Positions 19,410 through 31,735 of a DNA stretch of 64,000 bases are shown in pieces. This stretch comes from Hydrocarboniphaga daqingensis (GTDB lineage Bacteria > Pseudomonadota > Gammaproteobacteria > Nevskiales > Nevskiaceae): positions 124,001-188,000 of the forward strand of contig NZ_FQWZ01000001.1 of NCBI RefSeq assembly GCF_900129825.1, written 5' to 3'. The position numbers and the translations under genes were made by a program. The notes under the pieces are model-generated. The model worked only from the letters and a program-made list of their open reading frames with translations, was not told the origin of the DNA and searched no databases. Numbering within the stretch: position 1 is the stretch's first letter; every line of letters begins with the position of its first letter.

Positions 19410-19442
19410 CCCATCGCCCAGCCTGCGTAGCCGGGCGATGGG
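19410..19442. terminator. Stem-loop between convergent genes
   Basis: CCCATCGCCC (19410-19419) pairs perfectly with GGGCGATGGG (19433-19442) around a 13-base loop. It sits between the convergent dienelactone hydrolase and uvrB genes. There is no T-run, so it may be a processed 3' end rather than a strict intrinsic terminator. Confidence 0.5.
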
Positions 19443-19449
19443 GCTACGC

Positions 19450-21516
<2,067 letters not shown>

Positions 21517-21738
21517 GAGACGGTACGGGGCCTGGTGGCGAAGGGGCGGCCGGCGAGCGGCGCGGCCAGATAGTGTGGACTACGTCGGCCGCGACCGTGG
21601 AGATGCCGATGTCATGCAGACCGCCCGGTCCGGCGGCGGTTCCGGCTCGACCCGCAGCTGCGCGATCTGGGCTCGGGGCGGCACATCCAGTATCATCGCG
21701 CGCCCGATTTCTCCCCCTCCCACCAACCGAGAATCGCC

Positions 21739-22923
21739 GTGGAATTCTCTCTGGCCCAGCGCGTGGGCCGCATCAAGCCCTCCCCCACCCTTGCCGTGAC
21801 CGCCAAGGCCGCCGAACTGAAGGCCAAAGGCCTCGACGTGCTGTCGCTCGGCGCGGGCGAGCCGGACTTCGACACCCCCGAACACATCAAGGATGCCGCG
21901 CGCGGCGCGATGGATCGCGGCTTCACCAAGTACACGCCGGTCGGCGGCACGCCAAGCCTGAAGGCGGCGATCATCGCCAAGATGAAGCGCGACAACGCGC
22001 TCGACTACAAGCCCAATCAGGTGCTGGTGTCCACCGGCGGCAAGCAGGCCTGCTACAACCTGTGCCAGGCCTTCCTGAACGCCACTGATGAAGTGATCGT
22101 GCCGGCGCCGTACTGGGTCAGCTACCCGGACATGGTGCTGCTGGCCGACGCCACGCCGGTCGTCATCGAGACCACGCAGGCGACGCGCTTCAAGATCACC
22201 CCGGAACAGCTGGAGCGCGCGATCACGCCGCGCACCAAGATGATCTGGCTGAACTCGCCGTCGAACCCGTCGGGCATGGCCTACACCCGCGCCGAGCTGG
22301 TCGCGCTCGGCGAGGTGCTGCGCCGGCACCCGCAGATCCTGATCGCCTCGGACGACATGTACGAGAAGATCCTGTGGACCGGCGAGCCGTACAGCAACAT
22401 CGTCAACGCCTGCCCCGATCTGTACGAGCGCACGGTGATCATCCATGCCGTGTCCAAGACGTATTCGATGACCGGCTGGCGCATCGGCTGGGCCTGCGGC
22501 CCGGCCAAGCTGATCACGGCAATGGCCGACATCCAGTCGCAGTCCACGTCCAACCCGAACTCGATCGCGCAGGTTGCGGCCGAAGCGGCACTGTCAGGCG
22601 ACCAGACCTGCGTGACGACGATGGTCGAAGCCTTCAAGCGCCGCCACGACGCGCTGGTCGCCGACCTGAACTCGGTGCCCGGCATCGAGTGCGCCAGCGG
22701 CGACGGCACGTTCTACGTGTTCCCGAACGTCGATGGCCTGATCGCCCGTCTCGGCGTCAAGGACGACCTCGAACTGTCCGACCTGATGCTGCAGAAGGCG
22801 CTGGTCGCGCTGGTGCCGGGTTCGGCCTTCGGCACGCCCGGCCATGTGCGGCTGTCGTTTGCCACCAGCGAGGCGGTGCTCAAGGGCGCCGTGGAGCGCA
22901 TCCGCGCGCTGGTCAGCGGCTGA
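21739..22923 (+). CDS. Aspartate aminotransferase family (class I PLP aminotransferase)
   Basis: A 394-residue cytosolic transaminase of the aspartate-aminotransferase Ib type. Motifs: SLGAGEPDFDTP, WLNSPSNPSG (Asn near the PLP ring), the PLP lysine in SKTYSMTGWRIGW, and the substrate Arg in VRLSF. It starts with GTG at 21739. A TATCAT at 21691-21696 could be its -10. It likely makes aspartate or glutamate. It diverges from uvrB across 222 bases. Confidence 0.94.
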   Translation: MEFSLAQRVGRIKPSPTLAVTAKAAELKAKGLDVLSLGAGEPDFDTPEHIKDAARGAMDRGFTKYTPVGGTPSLKAAIIAKMKRDNALDYKPNQVLVSTGGKQACYNLCQAFLNATDEVIVPAPYWVSYPDMVLLADATPVVIETTQATRFKITPEQLERAITPRTKMIWLNSPSNPSGMAYTRAELVALGEVLRRHPQILIASDDMYEKILWTGEPYSNIVNACPDLYERTVIIHAVSKTYSMTGWRIGWACGPAKLITAMADIQSQSTSNPNSIAQVAAEAALSGDQTCVTTMVEAFKRRHDALVADLNSVPGIECASGDGTFYVFPNVDGLIARLGVKDDLELSDLMLQKALVALVPGSAFGTPGHVRLSFATSEAVLKGAVERIRALVSG

Positions 22924-23005
22924 GGCGCCACGGCCGGCAGCGCCGGCCTGCCGCCGTGGTAGTCCATACAGGCGACTCACGGCGGCGACCGGTATTCCAC
23001 AATCA

Positions 23006-23033
23006 GGTTTATGGGGGATGGTCCCCGTAAACC
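23006..23033 (+). promoter_or_regulatory. Leader stem-loop upstream of fpr
   Basis: GGTTTATGGGG (23006-23016) and CCCCGTAAACC (23023-23033) form an 11-bp stem with one G-U pair and a 6-base loop. It ends 23 bases before the fpr ATG. It may be an mRNA 5' structure or the 3' end of the aminotransferase transcript; there is no T-run. Confidence 0.4.
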
Positions 23034-23056
23034 CATCTGACAAGGCGTAGCAAGCA

Positions 23057-23833
23057 ATGGCCGCGATCGGCGTAGAAAAAATCCTCAGTGTCCGTCACTG
23101 GAACGACACGCTGTTCAGCTTCACGGCGACGCGCGACCCCGCGCTGCGCTTCGAGAACGGCCACTTCGTGATGATCGGTCTCGAGGTCAATGGCAAGCCG
23201 CTGATGCGCGCTTACTCGATCGCCAGCGCCAACTACGAAGAGCACCTGGAGTTCTTCAGCATCAAGGTGCAGAACGGCCCGCTGACCTCGCGGCTGCAGC
23301 ACTTGAAGGTCGGCGACGACCTGCTGGTCAGCCGCAAGCCCACCGGCACGCTGGTACTGCACGACCTCAAGCCGGGCAAGCATCTGTACATGCTGAGCAC
23401 CGGCACGGGTCTGGCGCCGTTCCTGAGCCTGGTCAAGGACCCGGAAACCTACGAGCGCTTTGAGAAGATCGTGCTGATTCACGGTGTGCGCTATGTCAAC
23501 GAGCTGGCCTACGCCGACTTTTTCCGCCAGGAGTTGCGTGAGCACGAATTCCTCGGCGATCAGGTCCGCGACAAGCTGATCTACTACCCGACCGTGACGC
23601 GCGAGGACTACCAGAACACCGGCCGTCTGACCGACCTGATCGAGTCCGGCAAGCTGTTCAGCGACATCGGCCTGCCGCGCTTCGACCCGGCCGTCGACCG
23701 CGCGATGATCTGCGGCAGCCCGAGCATGCTCAAGGACACCAGCTCCTTGCTCGATGCGCACGGCCTGCATATCTCGCCGCATATCGGCCAGCCGGGCGAC
23801 TACGTGATCGAACGCGCGTTCGTGGAAAAGTAA
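23057..23833 (+). CDS. fpr: Ferredoxin-NADP+ reductase
   Basis: A 258-residue FAD enzyme moving electrons between NADPH and ferredoxin or flavodoxin. The FAD-binding RAYSIAS, the nicotinamide-side GTGLAPF, and GSPSM are visible. The C-terminus AFVEK matches the short Azotobacter/Pseudomonas-type Fpr rather than the plant type ending in Tyr. A strong terminator follows directly. Confidence 0.96.
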   Translation: MAAIGVEKILSVRHWNDTLFSFTATRDPALRFENGHFVMIGLEVNGKPLMRAYSIASANYEEHLEFFSIKVQNGPLTSRLQHLKVGDDLLVSRKPTGTLVLHDLKPGKHLYMLSTGTGLAPFLSLVKDPETYERFEKIVLIHGVRYVNELAYADFFRQELREHEFLGDQVRDKLIYYPTVTREDYQNTGRLTDLIESGKLFSDIGLPRFDPAVDRAMICGSPSMLKDTSSLLDAHGLHISPHIGQPGDYVIERAFVEK

Positions 23834-23854
23834 ACCGCAGCCGGTCAACATCGC

Positions 23855-23896
23855 GGGCCGGGCCGTTCCTTCGGGAACCGCCCGGCCCTTTTTATT
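23855..23896 (+). terminator. Intrinsic terminator of fpr
   Basis: The lower stem is GGGCCGGGC/GCCCGGCCC, followed by a C-C mismatch, an upper stem GTTCC/GGAAC and a TTCG tetraloop, then TTTTTATT. This is a textbook rho-independent terminator starting 21 bases after the fpr stop codon. Confidence 0.95.
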
Positions 23897-23920
23897 GCTG
23901 CCGACCGGAAAGCCTTCGCC

Positions 23921-24946
23921 ATGAAAGCCGTCGCCCTGACCCGATACCTGCCGATCGATGACCCGCAGGCCTTGTTCGACGTCGAACTGCCCGAGCCGGA
24001 ACCGGGCCCGCACGACTTGTTGGTCGATGTCGAGGCGATCAGCGTCAACCCGGTCGACACCAAGGTGCGCGCACCGAAGGACCGTACCGAACCACAGCCG
24101 CGCGTGCTGGGCTGGGATGCGGCCGGGCGGGTGCTCGCCGTCGGACGCGAGGTGCGCGGTTTTCAGCCGGGCGACGCGGTGTATTACGCAGGCGACCTGA
24201 CGCGCCCCGGCTGCAATGCGCAGCGCCAGTGCGTCGATGCTCGGATCGCGGCGCTGCGGCCGCAGCGGCTCAGCGCTGCCGAATCGGCCGCGCTGCCGCT
24301 GACCGCGCTGACGGCGTACGAAGCGCTGTTCGACGGTCTGGGCATCGACGTCGACGGCGGGCGAGACGCCGGCAAGAGCCTGCTGATCATCGGCGCTGCT
24401 GGCGGCGTCGGCTCGATCGCGCTGCAACTGGCGCGGCTCGCCGGTCTGCGCGTGATCGGCAGCGTCAGCCGAGACGCGACACGCGCCTGGGTCGCGTCCT
24501 TGGGCCTGACCGAAACCGTCGACCATCGCCAGCCGCTGCCGCCACAACTGGCCGCGCTCGGCGTGCCCGAGGTCGACTACATCCTCAACTGTGCCAGCAG
24601 CGACCAGTACTGGGGCGTTTGCGCTGAACTGCTGCGCCCGCGCGGCAAGGCATGCAGCATCGTCGAGAACCGTCAGGCGCTCGACCAGAGCCTCTACAAG
24701 AACAAGAGCCTGACCCACGTCTGGGAGTTCATGTTCACGCGCTCGATGTACCGCACGGCCGACATGGAGCAGCAAGGGCGCATCCTGCAGCGCATCGCAG
24801 CCTGGATCGACACTGGCACGCTGCGGACCACGCTGCATGATCACGACCAGCCGATTTGCGCCGCGACGCTGCGCGCTGCGCATGCCGAACTGGAATCCGG
24901 GCGCAGCATCGGCAAGCGCGTGCTCAGCGGCTGGCCAGGGCTTTAG
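23921..24946 (+). CDS. MDR-superfamily (zinc-type alcohol dehydrogenase-like) NAD(P)H oxidoreductase
   Basis: A 341-residue medium-chain dehydrogenase/reductase. The N-terminal GroES-like domain has SVNPVDTKVR and GWDAAGRV. The Rossmann domain carries IIGAAGGVGSIALQLARLAG (about 153-172). The catalytic Cys/His zinc ligands of true alcohol dehydrogenases are absent, so it fits the zinc-less quinone-oxidoreductase-like branch; substrate unknown. It starts 24 bases after the fpr terminator as a separate unit. Confidence 0.88.
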   Translation: MKAVALTRYLPIDDPQALFDVELPEPEPGPHDLLVDVEAISVNPVDTKVRAPKDRTEPQPRVLGWDAAGRVLAVGREVRGFQPGDAVYYAGDLTRPGCNAQRQCVDARIAALRPQRLSAAESAALPLTALTAYEALFDGLGIDVDGGRDAGKSLLIIGAAGGVGSIALQLARLAGLRVIGSVSRDATRAWVASLGLTETVDHRQPLPPQLAALGVPEVDYILNCASSDQYWGVCAELLRPRGKACSIVENRQALDQSLYKNKSLTHVWEFMFTRSMYRTADMEQQGRILQRIAAWIDTGTLRTTLHDHDQPICAATLRAAHAELESGRSIGKRVLSGWPGL

Positions 24947-25025
24947 AACCTCGGCTGGCGATTCTCTGACCAGTTCAAAAAAAGCGTTGCAGCACTGCCG
25001 ATTAGTCCTTAGAATCCGCGACCTT

Positions 25026-25101
<76 letters not shown>

Positions 25102-25117
25102 TTCTGCAAGTCGTACG

Positions 25118-25148
25118 CTGGGCACCTTCGGGTGCCCAGTTTCGTTTT
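25118..25148 (+). terminator. Intrinsic terminator of tRNA-Asn
   Basis: CTGGGCACC-TTCG-GGTGCCCAG, a perfect 9-bp stem with a UUCG tetraloop, followed by TTTCGTTTT. It lies 16 bases after the tRNA CCA. Confidence 0.95.
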
Positions 25149-25202
25149 GGGCCCCGTTTTGCGCATCTGATTCAGCGCCTCTAACCGCGATCACGGCAGC
25201 GC

Positions 25203-25227
25203 CCGCCGCCGTCATCGAGGGCGGCGG
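25203..25227. terminator. Possible stem-loop downstream of tgt
   Basis: CCGCCGCC pairs with GGCGGCGG over a 9-base loop, 62 bases beyond the tgt stop. It lacks a T-run on either strand, so the role is uncertain. Confidence 0.3.
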
Positions 25228-25289
25228 TCATCATGTCTTGCCGATAGCGCCTGCGCCGTCACCGATTGCGGCGAGGCGCGACCAACGGG

Positions 25290-26839
<1,550 letters not shown>

Positions 26840-27208
26840 ATGCCGCTGCTGATGTCCTTGCTGGGCTACCTGCTGCTCAGCGCACTGCTGGCCGTACCGG
26901 TACTGCTGGCTGCCAAGATCGTCCGGATGCCTTATGTGGGCATGACGTTCTGCACGTTAGGGGTCGCCGCGTCACTGCTCGCCGCCAAAGGTCTTGCGCG
27001 GCTGCTGCCGCAGCCTTGGGTCCATCTGCCGCTCGCCATCGTGGCGGCCGTGCTGCTGCTGTCGATATGCCTCGGAACCACCGTCACGCGCGCGTTGGCC
27101 GTGGTGGCGCTGCAAGTCCCTTTCTACTTGCTGCTGGCGGGGCTGTGGCTCGCAGCCGGCGCTGCTCTGCCGTCGCCCGACGTCGTGATGAGCTGGTTCA
27201 CGCCATAG
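26840..27208 (+). CDS. Small four-helix membrane protein, hypothetical
   Basis: A 122-residue hydrophobic protein of unknown function. Four probable membrane helices lie at about 3-26, 33-52, 62-83 and 88-110, with few charges. ATG 26840 has a good Shine-Dalgarno GGAG with 7-base spacing, which supports it as a real gene. It is followed by the GNAT gene 45 bases later, probably in the same transcript. Confidence 0.7.
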   Translation: MPLLMSLLGYLLLSALLAVPVLLAAKIVRMPYVGMTFCTLGVAASLLAAKGLARLLPQPWVHLPLAIVAAVLLLSICLGTTVTRALAVVALQVPFYLLLAGLWLAAGAALPSPDVVMSWFTP

Positions 27209-27253
27209 CCGCCCACCGCTATCGTGACGGCCCGTCCGCCGCTGAGTCCTGCC

Positions 27254-27802
27254 ATGTCGCCGCTCGTCGCTGCTGACCCGCCACCGCTGCAAACCGCGCG
27301 GCTGCGCTTGCGCTGCCTGACGCCGTCCGACGCCGGTTTCATCCAAACCCTGGTCAACGATGCAGACTGGCTGCGCTACATCGGCGACAAACAAGTCCGA
27401 ACACTCGATGACGCCGTCGCCTACATCGAGAACGGCCCTCGCTGCAGCTACCGCCTGTATGGCCACGGGCTGTATGCGGTCGAGCAACGCGACACCGGCA
27501 CGCCGATCGGACTGTGTGGGCTGATCCGGCGCGACACGCTTCCGGCACCGGATATCGGCTTTGCATTGCTGCCGGCGTTTCGCAACCAGGGCTATGTCAC
27601 CGAAGCGGCGGCCGCCGTGATCGCCGAAGGCCGCCAGCGCCACGGACTAACGCGCCTGCTGGCGATCGTCTCGCCAGGCAATGAGCCGTCCATCGCGGTG
27701 ATCGGCAAGCTGGGCCTGGCGTTCGAGCGCGTGATCCAGTTGGGCAGCGACCCGCGCCCGACCCTGTTGTACTCGCGCGACTACGCGGTCGGCGCCGACT
27801 GA
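27254..27802 (+). CDS. GNAT-family N-acetyltransferase
   Basis: A 182-residue RimJ/RimL-type acetyltransferase using acetyl-CoA. Family features: LQTARLRLRCLTPSDA at the N-terminus, IGLCGLIRRD, PDIGFALLPAFRNQGYVTEA (the acetyl-CoA loop follows QGY), and NEPSIAVIGKLGL. ATG 27254 is chosen; an in-frame GTG at 27224 would add ten residues. Substrate unknown. Confidence 0.86.
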   Translation: MSPLVAADPPPLQTARLRLRCLTPSDAGFIQTLVNDADWLRYIGDKQVRTLDDAVAYIENGPRCSYRLYGHGLYAVEQRDTGTPIGLCGLIRRDTLPAPDIGFALLPAFRNQGYVTEAAAAVIAEGRQRHGLTRLLAIVSPGNEPSIAVIGKLGLAFERVIQLGSDPRPTLLYSRDYAVGAD

Positions 27803-27845
27803 CGCGATCCGTTGCCACGATCAGGCCCATGGCAAGATCGCTGCG

Positions 27846-28628
27846 ATGAAACTTACCCACGCCGCGACGGCGCGCCCGGTCCTGCAGGTTGCGAACGTCC
27901 ACAAGCACTACGGCAGCAAGATCGCCGTGGCCGACATCTCCTTCGAAGTCGCCGCGGGCGAAATCGTCGGCTTGCTCGGCCCCAACGGCGCCGGCAAGAC
28001 GACGACGATCAACATGGTGCTCGGCGTGCTGGAGGCCAGCCGTGGCCAGATTCTGATCGACGGCCATGACGTGATGCGCCAGCGCCGCCGCGCGCTGTCG
28101 GCAACCAACTTCGCGGCCGTCTATGCGCCGTTGCCCGGCAATCTGACGGTCGAGCAGAACCTGAGGATCTTCGGGCTGATCTACGGGGTGCGGCCGCTGC
28201 AGATGCGGATCGACGGGCTGCTGCAGCAGTTCGACCTGCTCGCCTATCGCGATACGCGCTGCGGCGTGCTGTCGAGCGGCGAGCAGACGCGCGTGTGCCT
28301 GGCCAAAGCGCTGCTGAACCAGCCGCGATTGTTGTTGCTCGACGAACCCACCGCGTCGCTGGACCCGGCCACCGCACGCGATATCCGCCTGCAGATCCAG
28401 CGCATCGCGCGCGAACAAGGCGGCGGCATTCTGTGGACGTCGCACAACATGACCGAGGTCGAAGATGTCTGCGACCGCGTGCTGATCCTGTCGCAGGGTC
28501 GCGTGCTGCTGCAGGGCGACCCGCGCACGCTCGCATCCGAGCACGGCGCCGCCTCGCTTGAAGACTTGTTCGTGCGGCTGGCGCGCGATCCCGGCGCAAC
28601 GGCGCCGAAGCGCGAGGCAGGCGCATGA
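27846..28628 (+). CDS. ABC-2 type transporter, ATP-binding protein
   Basis: A 260-residue ATPase that powers the permease encoded next. Walker A is GPNGAGKTT, Walker B LLLLDEPTASLDP and the H-loop TSHNM. The signature is LSSGEQ rather than LSGGQ, a conservative variant known in some drug and polysaccharide exporters. It overlaps the permease start by 4 bases. The substrate is not shown by the neighbours. Confidence 0.93.
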   Translation: MKLTHAATARPVLQVANVHKHYGSKIAVADISFEVAAGEIVGLLGPNGAGKTTTINMVLGVLEASRGQILIDGHDVMRQRRRALSATNFAAVYAPLPGNLTVEQNLRIFGLIYGVRPLQMRIDGLLQQFDLLAYRDTRCGVLSSGEQTRVCLAKALLNQPRLLLLDEPTASLDPATARDIRLQIQRIAREQGGGILWTSHNMTEVEDVCDRVLILSQGRVLLQGDPRTLASEHGAASLEDLFVRLARDPGATAPKREAGA

Positions 28629-29431
28629 TCCGCTGGCCTGCTTTATATGCGATTGCGCTGCGTCAGCTGTACTTGATGCGCGGCAGCCCGACGCGCGTGC
28701 TACCGATCTTTGCCTGGGTTGCGGTCGACATCGTGCTGTGGGGCTTCATTGCGCGGTATCTGGCGCGCGTCAGCGACGGCGTGCCGGACTTCACCGCGAC
28801 GCTGCTCGGCGCCGTGCTGCTGTGGGATTTCTTTTCGCGCGTGATGCAGGGCGTGACCACTGCGTTTCTCGAAGACGTGTGGTCACGCAATTTCCTGAAT
28901 CTGTTCGCGTCGCCCCTATCGGTCGGCAGCTACCTGGGCGGCTTGGTGCTGACCAGCGTATTGGCCAGCTTGATCGGGCTGGCGGTGATGCTGGCGCTGG
29001 CCGGCGGCGTGTTCGGGCTGTCGTTCGCCATGCTCGGCCTGCTGCTGGTGCCCTACTTGCTGGTGCTGTTTCTGTTCGGCATCGCGCTGGGCATCTTCGC
29101 CAGTGCGATGGTGCTGCGCCTGGGGCCGGCATCGGAATGGCTGGTGTGGCCGATCCCGGCGCTGCTGTCGCCGTTTGCCGGCGTGTTCTACCCGCTGGAT
29201 ACGCTGCCCAGCTGGATGCAGGCGATCGGGCGCGCGCTGCCGCCGTCCTACGTGTTCGAAGGCTTGCGCAGCGTCGTCGCCGGGCAGGGATTTTCGATGC
29301 CCGAGTTGATCGGCGGCCTGGTGCTGGCGCTGGTGCAGATCGCGCTGGCGTGCTGGCTGTTTGCCGCCGTGTTCAAGGGGGCGATCCGCAGCGGCCTGCT
29401 GGCGCGCTATAGCGCCGAAAGCGTGGCTTGA
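28625..29431 (+). CDS. ABC-2 type transporter, permease protein
   Basis: A 268-residue integral membrane protein with six predicted helices, the layout of ABC-2 exporters. The conserved C-terminal segment SPFAGVFYPLDTLPSWMQ before helix 5 is typical of the family. It is translationally coupled to the ATPase gene (ATGA overlap). With one ATPase and one permease the exporter would be a 2+2 complex. It ends 30 bases before the convergent dcd stop. Confidence 0.92.
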   Translation: MIRWPALYAIALRQLYLMRGSPTRVLPIFAWVAVDIVLWGFIARYLARVSDGVPDFTATLLGAVLLWDFFSRVMQGVTTAFLEDVWSRNFLNLFASPLSVGSYLGGLVLTSVLASLIGLAVMLALAGGVFGLSFAMLGLLLVPYLLVLFLFGIALGIFASAMVLRLGPASEWLVWPIPALLSPFAGVFYPLDTLPSWMQAIGRALPPSYVFEGLRSVVAGQGFSMPELIGGLVLALVQIALACWLFAAVFKGAIRSGLLARYSAESVA

Positions 29432-29461
29432 CGCGGCGCCAGGCGCGCCGCGCGCGGCGCA

Positions 29462-30028
29462 TCAGGTCTTGGGCAGCGTGACGCCGGTCTGGCCCTGGTA
29501 CTTGCCGCCGCGATCGCGGTAGCTGGTCTCGCAGATTTCGTCGGATTCGAGGAACAGCATCTGCGCCACGCCCTCGTTGGCGTAGATCTTCGCCGGCAGC
29601 GGCGTGGTGTTGGAAAACTCCAGCGTCACATGGCCTTCCCACTCGGGTTCCAGCGGCGTGACGTTGACGATGATGCCGCAGCGCGCGTAAGTGCTCTTGC
29701 CCAGGCAGATCGTCAACACGCTGCGCGGAATACGGAAGTACTCGACCGTGCGCGCCAGCGCGAAGCTGTTCGGCGGAATGATGCAGACCGGTCCCTTGAC
29801 GTCGACGAAGGTCTTTTCGTCAAAGTTCTTCGGGTCGACGATCGTCGAGTTGATATTCGTGAAGATCTTGAACTCGTCAGCGCAGCGCACGTCGTAGCCG
29901 TAGCTGGACACACCGTAGCTGACGATCTTGCCGCCGGTATTGGCGCGCACCTGCCCGTCTTCGAACGGCTCGATCATGCCGTGGTCACGGGCCATGCGTT
30001 TGATCCAGCGGTCGGACTTGATGCTCAT
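29462..30028 (-). CDS. dcd: dCTP deaminase
   Basis: Converts dCTP to dUTP in thymidylate synthesis. It has 188 residues from ATG 30028 (MSIKSDRW), the usual length of the monofunctional enzyme. Motifs: [19 protein letters not shown] (Arg), [10 protein letters not shown] (catalytic Glu) and NEGVAQMLF. In-frame codons extend to 30103 but are not conserved. I recognise dcd as usually lying beside apbC and metG in related genomes; here they are separated. Confidence 0.97.
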   Translation of the reverse strand: MSIKSDRWIKRMARDHGMIEPFEDGQVRANTGGKIVSYGVSSYGYDVRCADEFKIFTNINSTIVDPKNFDEKTFVDVKGPVCIIPPNSFALARTVEYFRIPRSVLTICLGKSTYARCGIIVNVTPLEPEWEGHVTLEFSNTTPLPAKIYANEGVAQMLFLESDEICETSYRDRGGKYQGQTGVTLPKT

Positions 30029-30124
30029 GCTTGCGGCAGCCTGTGTCGGTAAGAAGGAAGCGGGAACGGCAGGGATGCGGATTCTACCGGGCCGCCGCGG
30101 CAATGGCCCGCGGACGGCGCGATC

Positions 30125-31573
30125 TCAGCCGGCTTCGACCAGCCGGCCCAGTGCCTGCAGCGCGCCGTCCACATCGGGCGTCCACTGACGCCCGGCGTTC
30201 AGCCGCAGGCAGTTGCGATAGCGGCCGCTGGCCGAAAACAGCGGCCCCGGCGCAAAGTTGATGCGCCGAAACAGCGCCCGCTCGTACAGCGCCAGCGTGT
30301 CGGTGCCGCGCGGCAGCTCGACCCACACCACGAAGCCGCCGCTGGGCCGCGTCACGCGCGTGCCCGCTGGAAAGTAGCGCTCGATCGCCTCGATGTAGCG
30401 CGCCACGTTGGTTGCACACAGCCGCCGCAGGCGCACCAGATGACGCGGATACGCCTGCGTCTCCAAGTACGCCGACAGCGCGTGCTGGTACACCAGCGCG
30501 GTGCCGGCCGATGTCGTGAACTTGCGCATCCGCACCGCGTCGCGATGGCGGCCGGCCAACAGCCAGCCGATCCGCGCACCCGGCGCCAGCGACTTGGAAA
30601 ATGAGCCGCACAGCAGCACGTTGCCGCTGCGATCCCAGTAACGCGCCGGCAGCGGCCGTTGGCCGGCAAAGTCGAGTTCACCGTAAACGTCGTCTTCGAT
30701 CAGCGCGATCCGATGCTGCCGGCACAGCGCGACCAGAGCCTCGCGCGCGGCTTCCGGCATCAGCGCGCCGATCGGATTGCAGAACGCCGGCGTGACCACG
30801 CAAGCGCGTATCTGCGCGCCCTGAGGCCCGGTCAGCGCGGTGGCCAGCGCCTCGACCGACAAGCCGTCGCGGGCGTGCGTCGGTATCTCCAGCGCTTGCA
30901 TGCCCTGCGCTTCGATCAGTTGCAGCAGGCCGTAATACGTCGGTGATTCGACGGCGATCACGGCGCCGGGTGCCGCGACGGTGCGCAGCGCCAGATTGAT
31001 CGCTTCCATGCAGCCGTTGGTGATCACCACTTCGTCGTCGTCGACAGCGATGCCCAGTTCCGCGTAACGGCGTGCGATCTGGTGCCGCAGCGCTGGCAGG
31101 CCGAAAAACGGGCTGTATTCGCCGATCAGCAGCCGGTGACGTCGCGCTGCTTGCGATGCCAGCCGCTGCAGCGTGGCGACCGGATACCAGTCGGCCTCTG
31201 GAATCGCCGCGCCGAAGCCGATGATGCCCGGCTCATTGCTGGCCGCGAGCAAGCGGGCGGCGATGCTGCCGACCGTGACCGGACGCGCTGCCGATGGCGG
31301 GCGACTGGTGGCAGGCTCGGCCAGCCGTCGCAGCTTCGGACGCACGTAATAGCCCGACTGCGGCCGCGCCTCGACCCAACCACGCTGCTCCAGCGCGCGC
31401 AGCGCGGCCAGCGCCGTCGTCGGACTGAGCCCACGCCGCTGCGACAGCTCGCGCACCGACGGCAGCCGCTCGCCAGCCGCGAGCTGTCCTTGCGCGATCA
31501 ACTGGCCGAGTTCATCGGCGACGCACAGGTACAACGGCTGGGACAGTCCGGTCGGCGAGTCGTCGGCGGGCAT
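30125..31573 (-). CDS. MocR-type transcriptional regulator (GntR winged helix + aminotransferase domain)
   Basis: A 482-residue regulator. The GntR helix-turn-helix is at about 12-80 (ERLPSVRELSQRRGLSPTTA). A class I aminotransferase-like domain follows from about 105, with TNGCMEAINLAL, FCNPIGALMP and the PLP-lysine region CGSFSKSLAPGARIGW. It probably senses PLP or an amino-acid adduct. It is divergent from a LysE exporter gene, and the 162-base spacer holds two direct repeats likely to be its operator. Confidence 0.92.
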   Translation of the reverse strand: MPADDSPTGLSQPLYLCVADELGQLIAQGQLAAGERLPSVRELSQRRGLSPTTALAALRALEQRGWVEARPQSGYYVRPKLRRLAEPATSRPPSAARPVTVGSIAARLLAASNEPGIIGFGAAIPEADWYPVATLQRLASQAARRHRLLIGEYSPFFGLPALRHQIARRYAELGIAVDDDEVVITNGCMEAINLALRTVAAPGAVIAVESPTYYGLLQLIEAQGMQALEIPTHARDGLSVEALATALTGPQGAQIRACVVTPAFCNPIGALMPEAAREALVALCRQHRIALIEDDVYGELDFAGQRPLPARYWDRSGNVLLCGSFSKSLAPGARIGWLLAGRHRDAVRMRKFTTSAGTALVYQHALSAYLETQAYPRHLVRLRRLCATNVARYIEAIERYFPAGTRVTRPSGGFVVWVELPRGTDTLALYERALFRRINFAPGPLFSASGRYRNCLRLNAGRQWTPDVDGALQALGRLVEAG

Positions 31574-31645
31574 CGGATGGGTCGTGTATCGGCAGCATGC
31601 CGGGTGGCGTCATTAGGCCATTGCCGCATCGGTGGACACCAGCAA

Positions 31646-31690
31646 CTGTACTGGTCGCGATTGCGAGCGGCTGTATCTGTATCGGTCCGC
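31646..31690. promoter_or_regulatory. Candidate MocR operator (direct repeats)
   Basis: CTGTACTGGTC at 31646-31656 and CTGTATCGGTC at 31677-31687, in the same orientation and 31 bases apart (about three helical turns), lie between the divergent mocR and lysE genes. MocR proteins such as GabR and PdxR bind direct repeats, so these are good operator candidates. Confidence 0.55.
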
Positions 31691-31735
31691 AGCACGCGTC
31701 TATCGTGCCGCACCTCACGATCATGGAGCGATGCG

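Noticed and set aside
21517-21738. LexA/SOS box at uvrB
   Set aside because: No CTGT-N8-ACAG in the 222-base divergent region; a different LexA motif cannot be ruled out.
29445-29460. 16-base GC palindrome between the ABC permease and dcd genes
   Set aside because: All G/C, no T-run, and such palindromes arise often by chance at this GC level; possible but not supported as a terminator.
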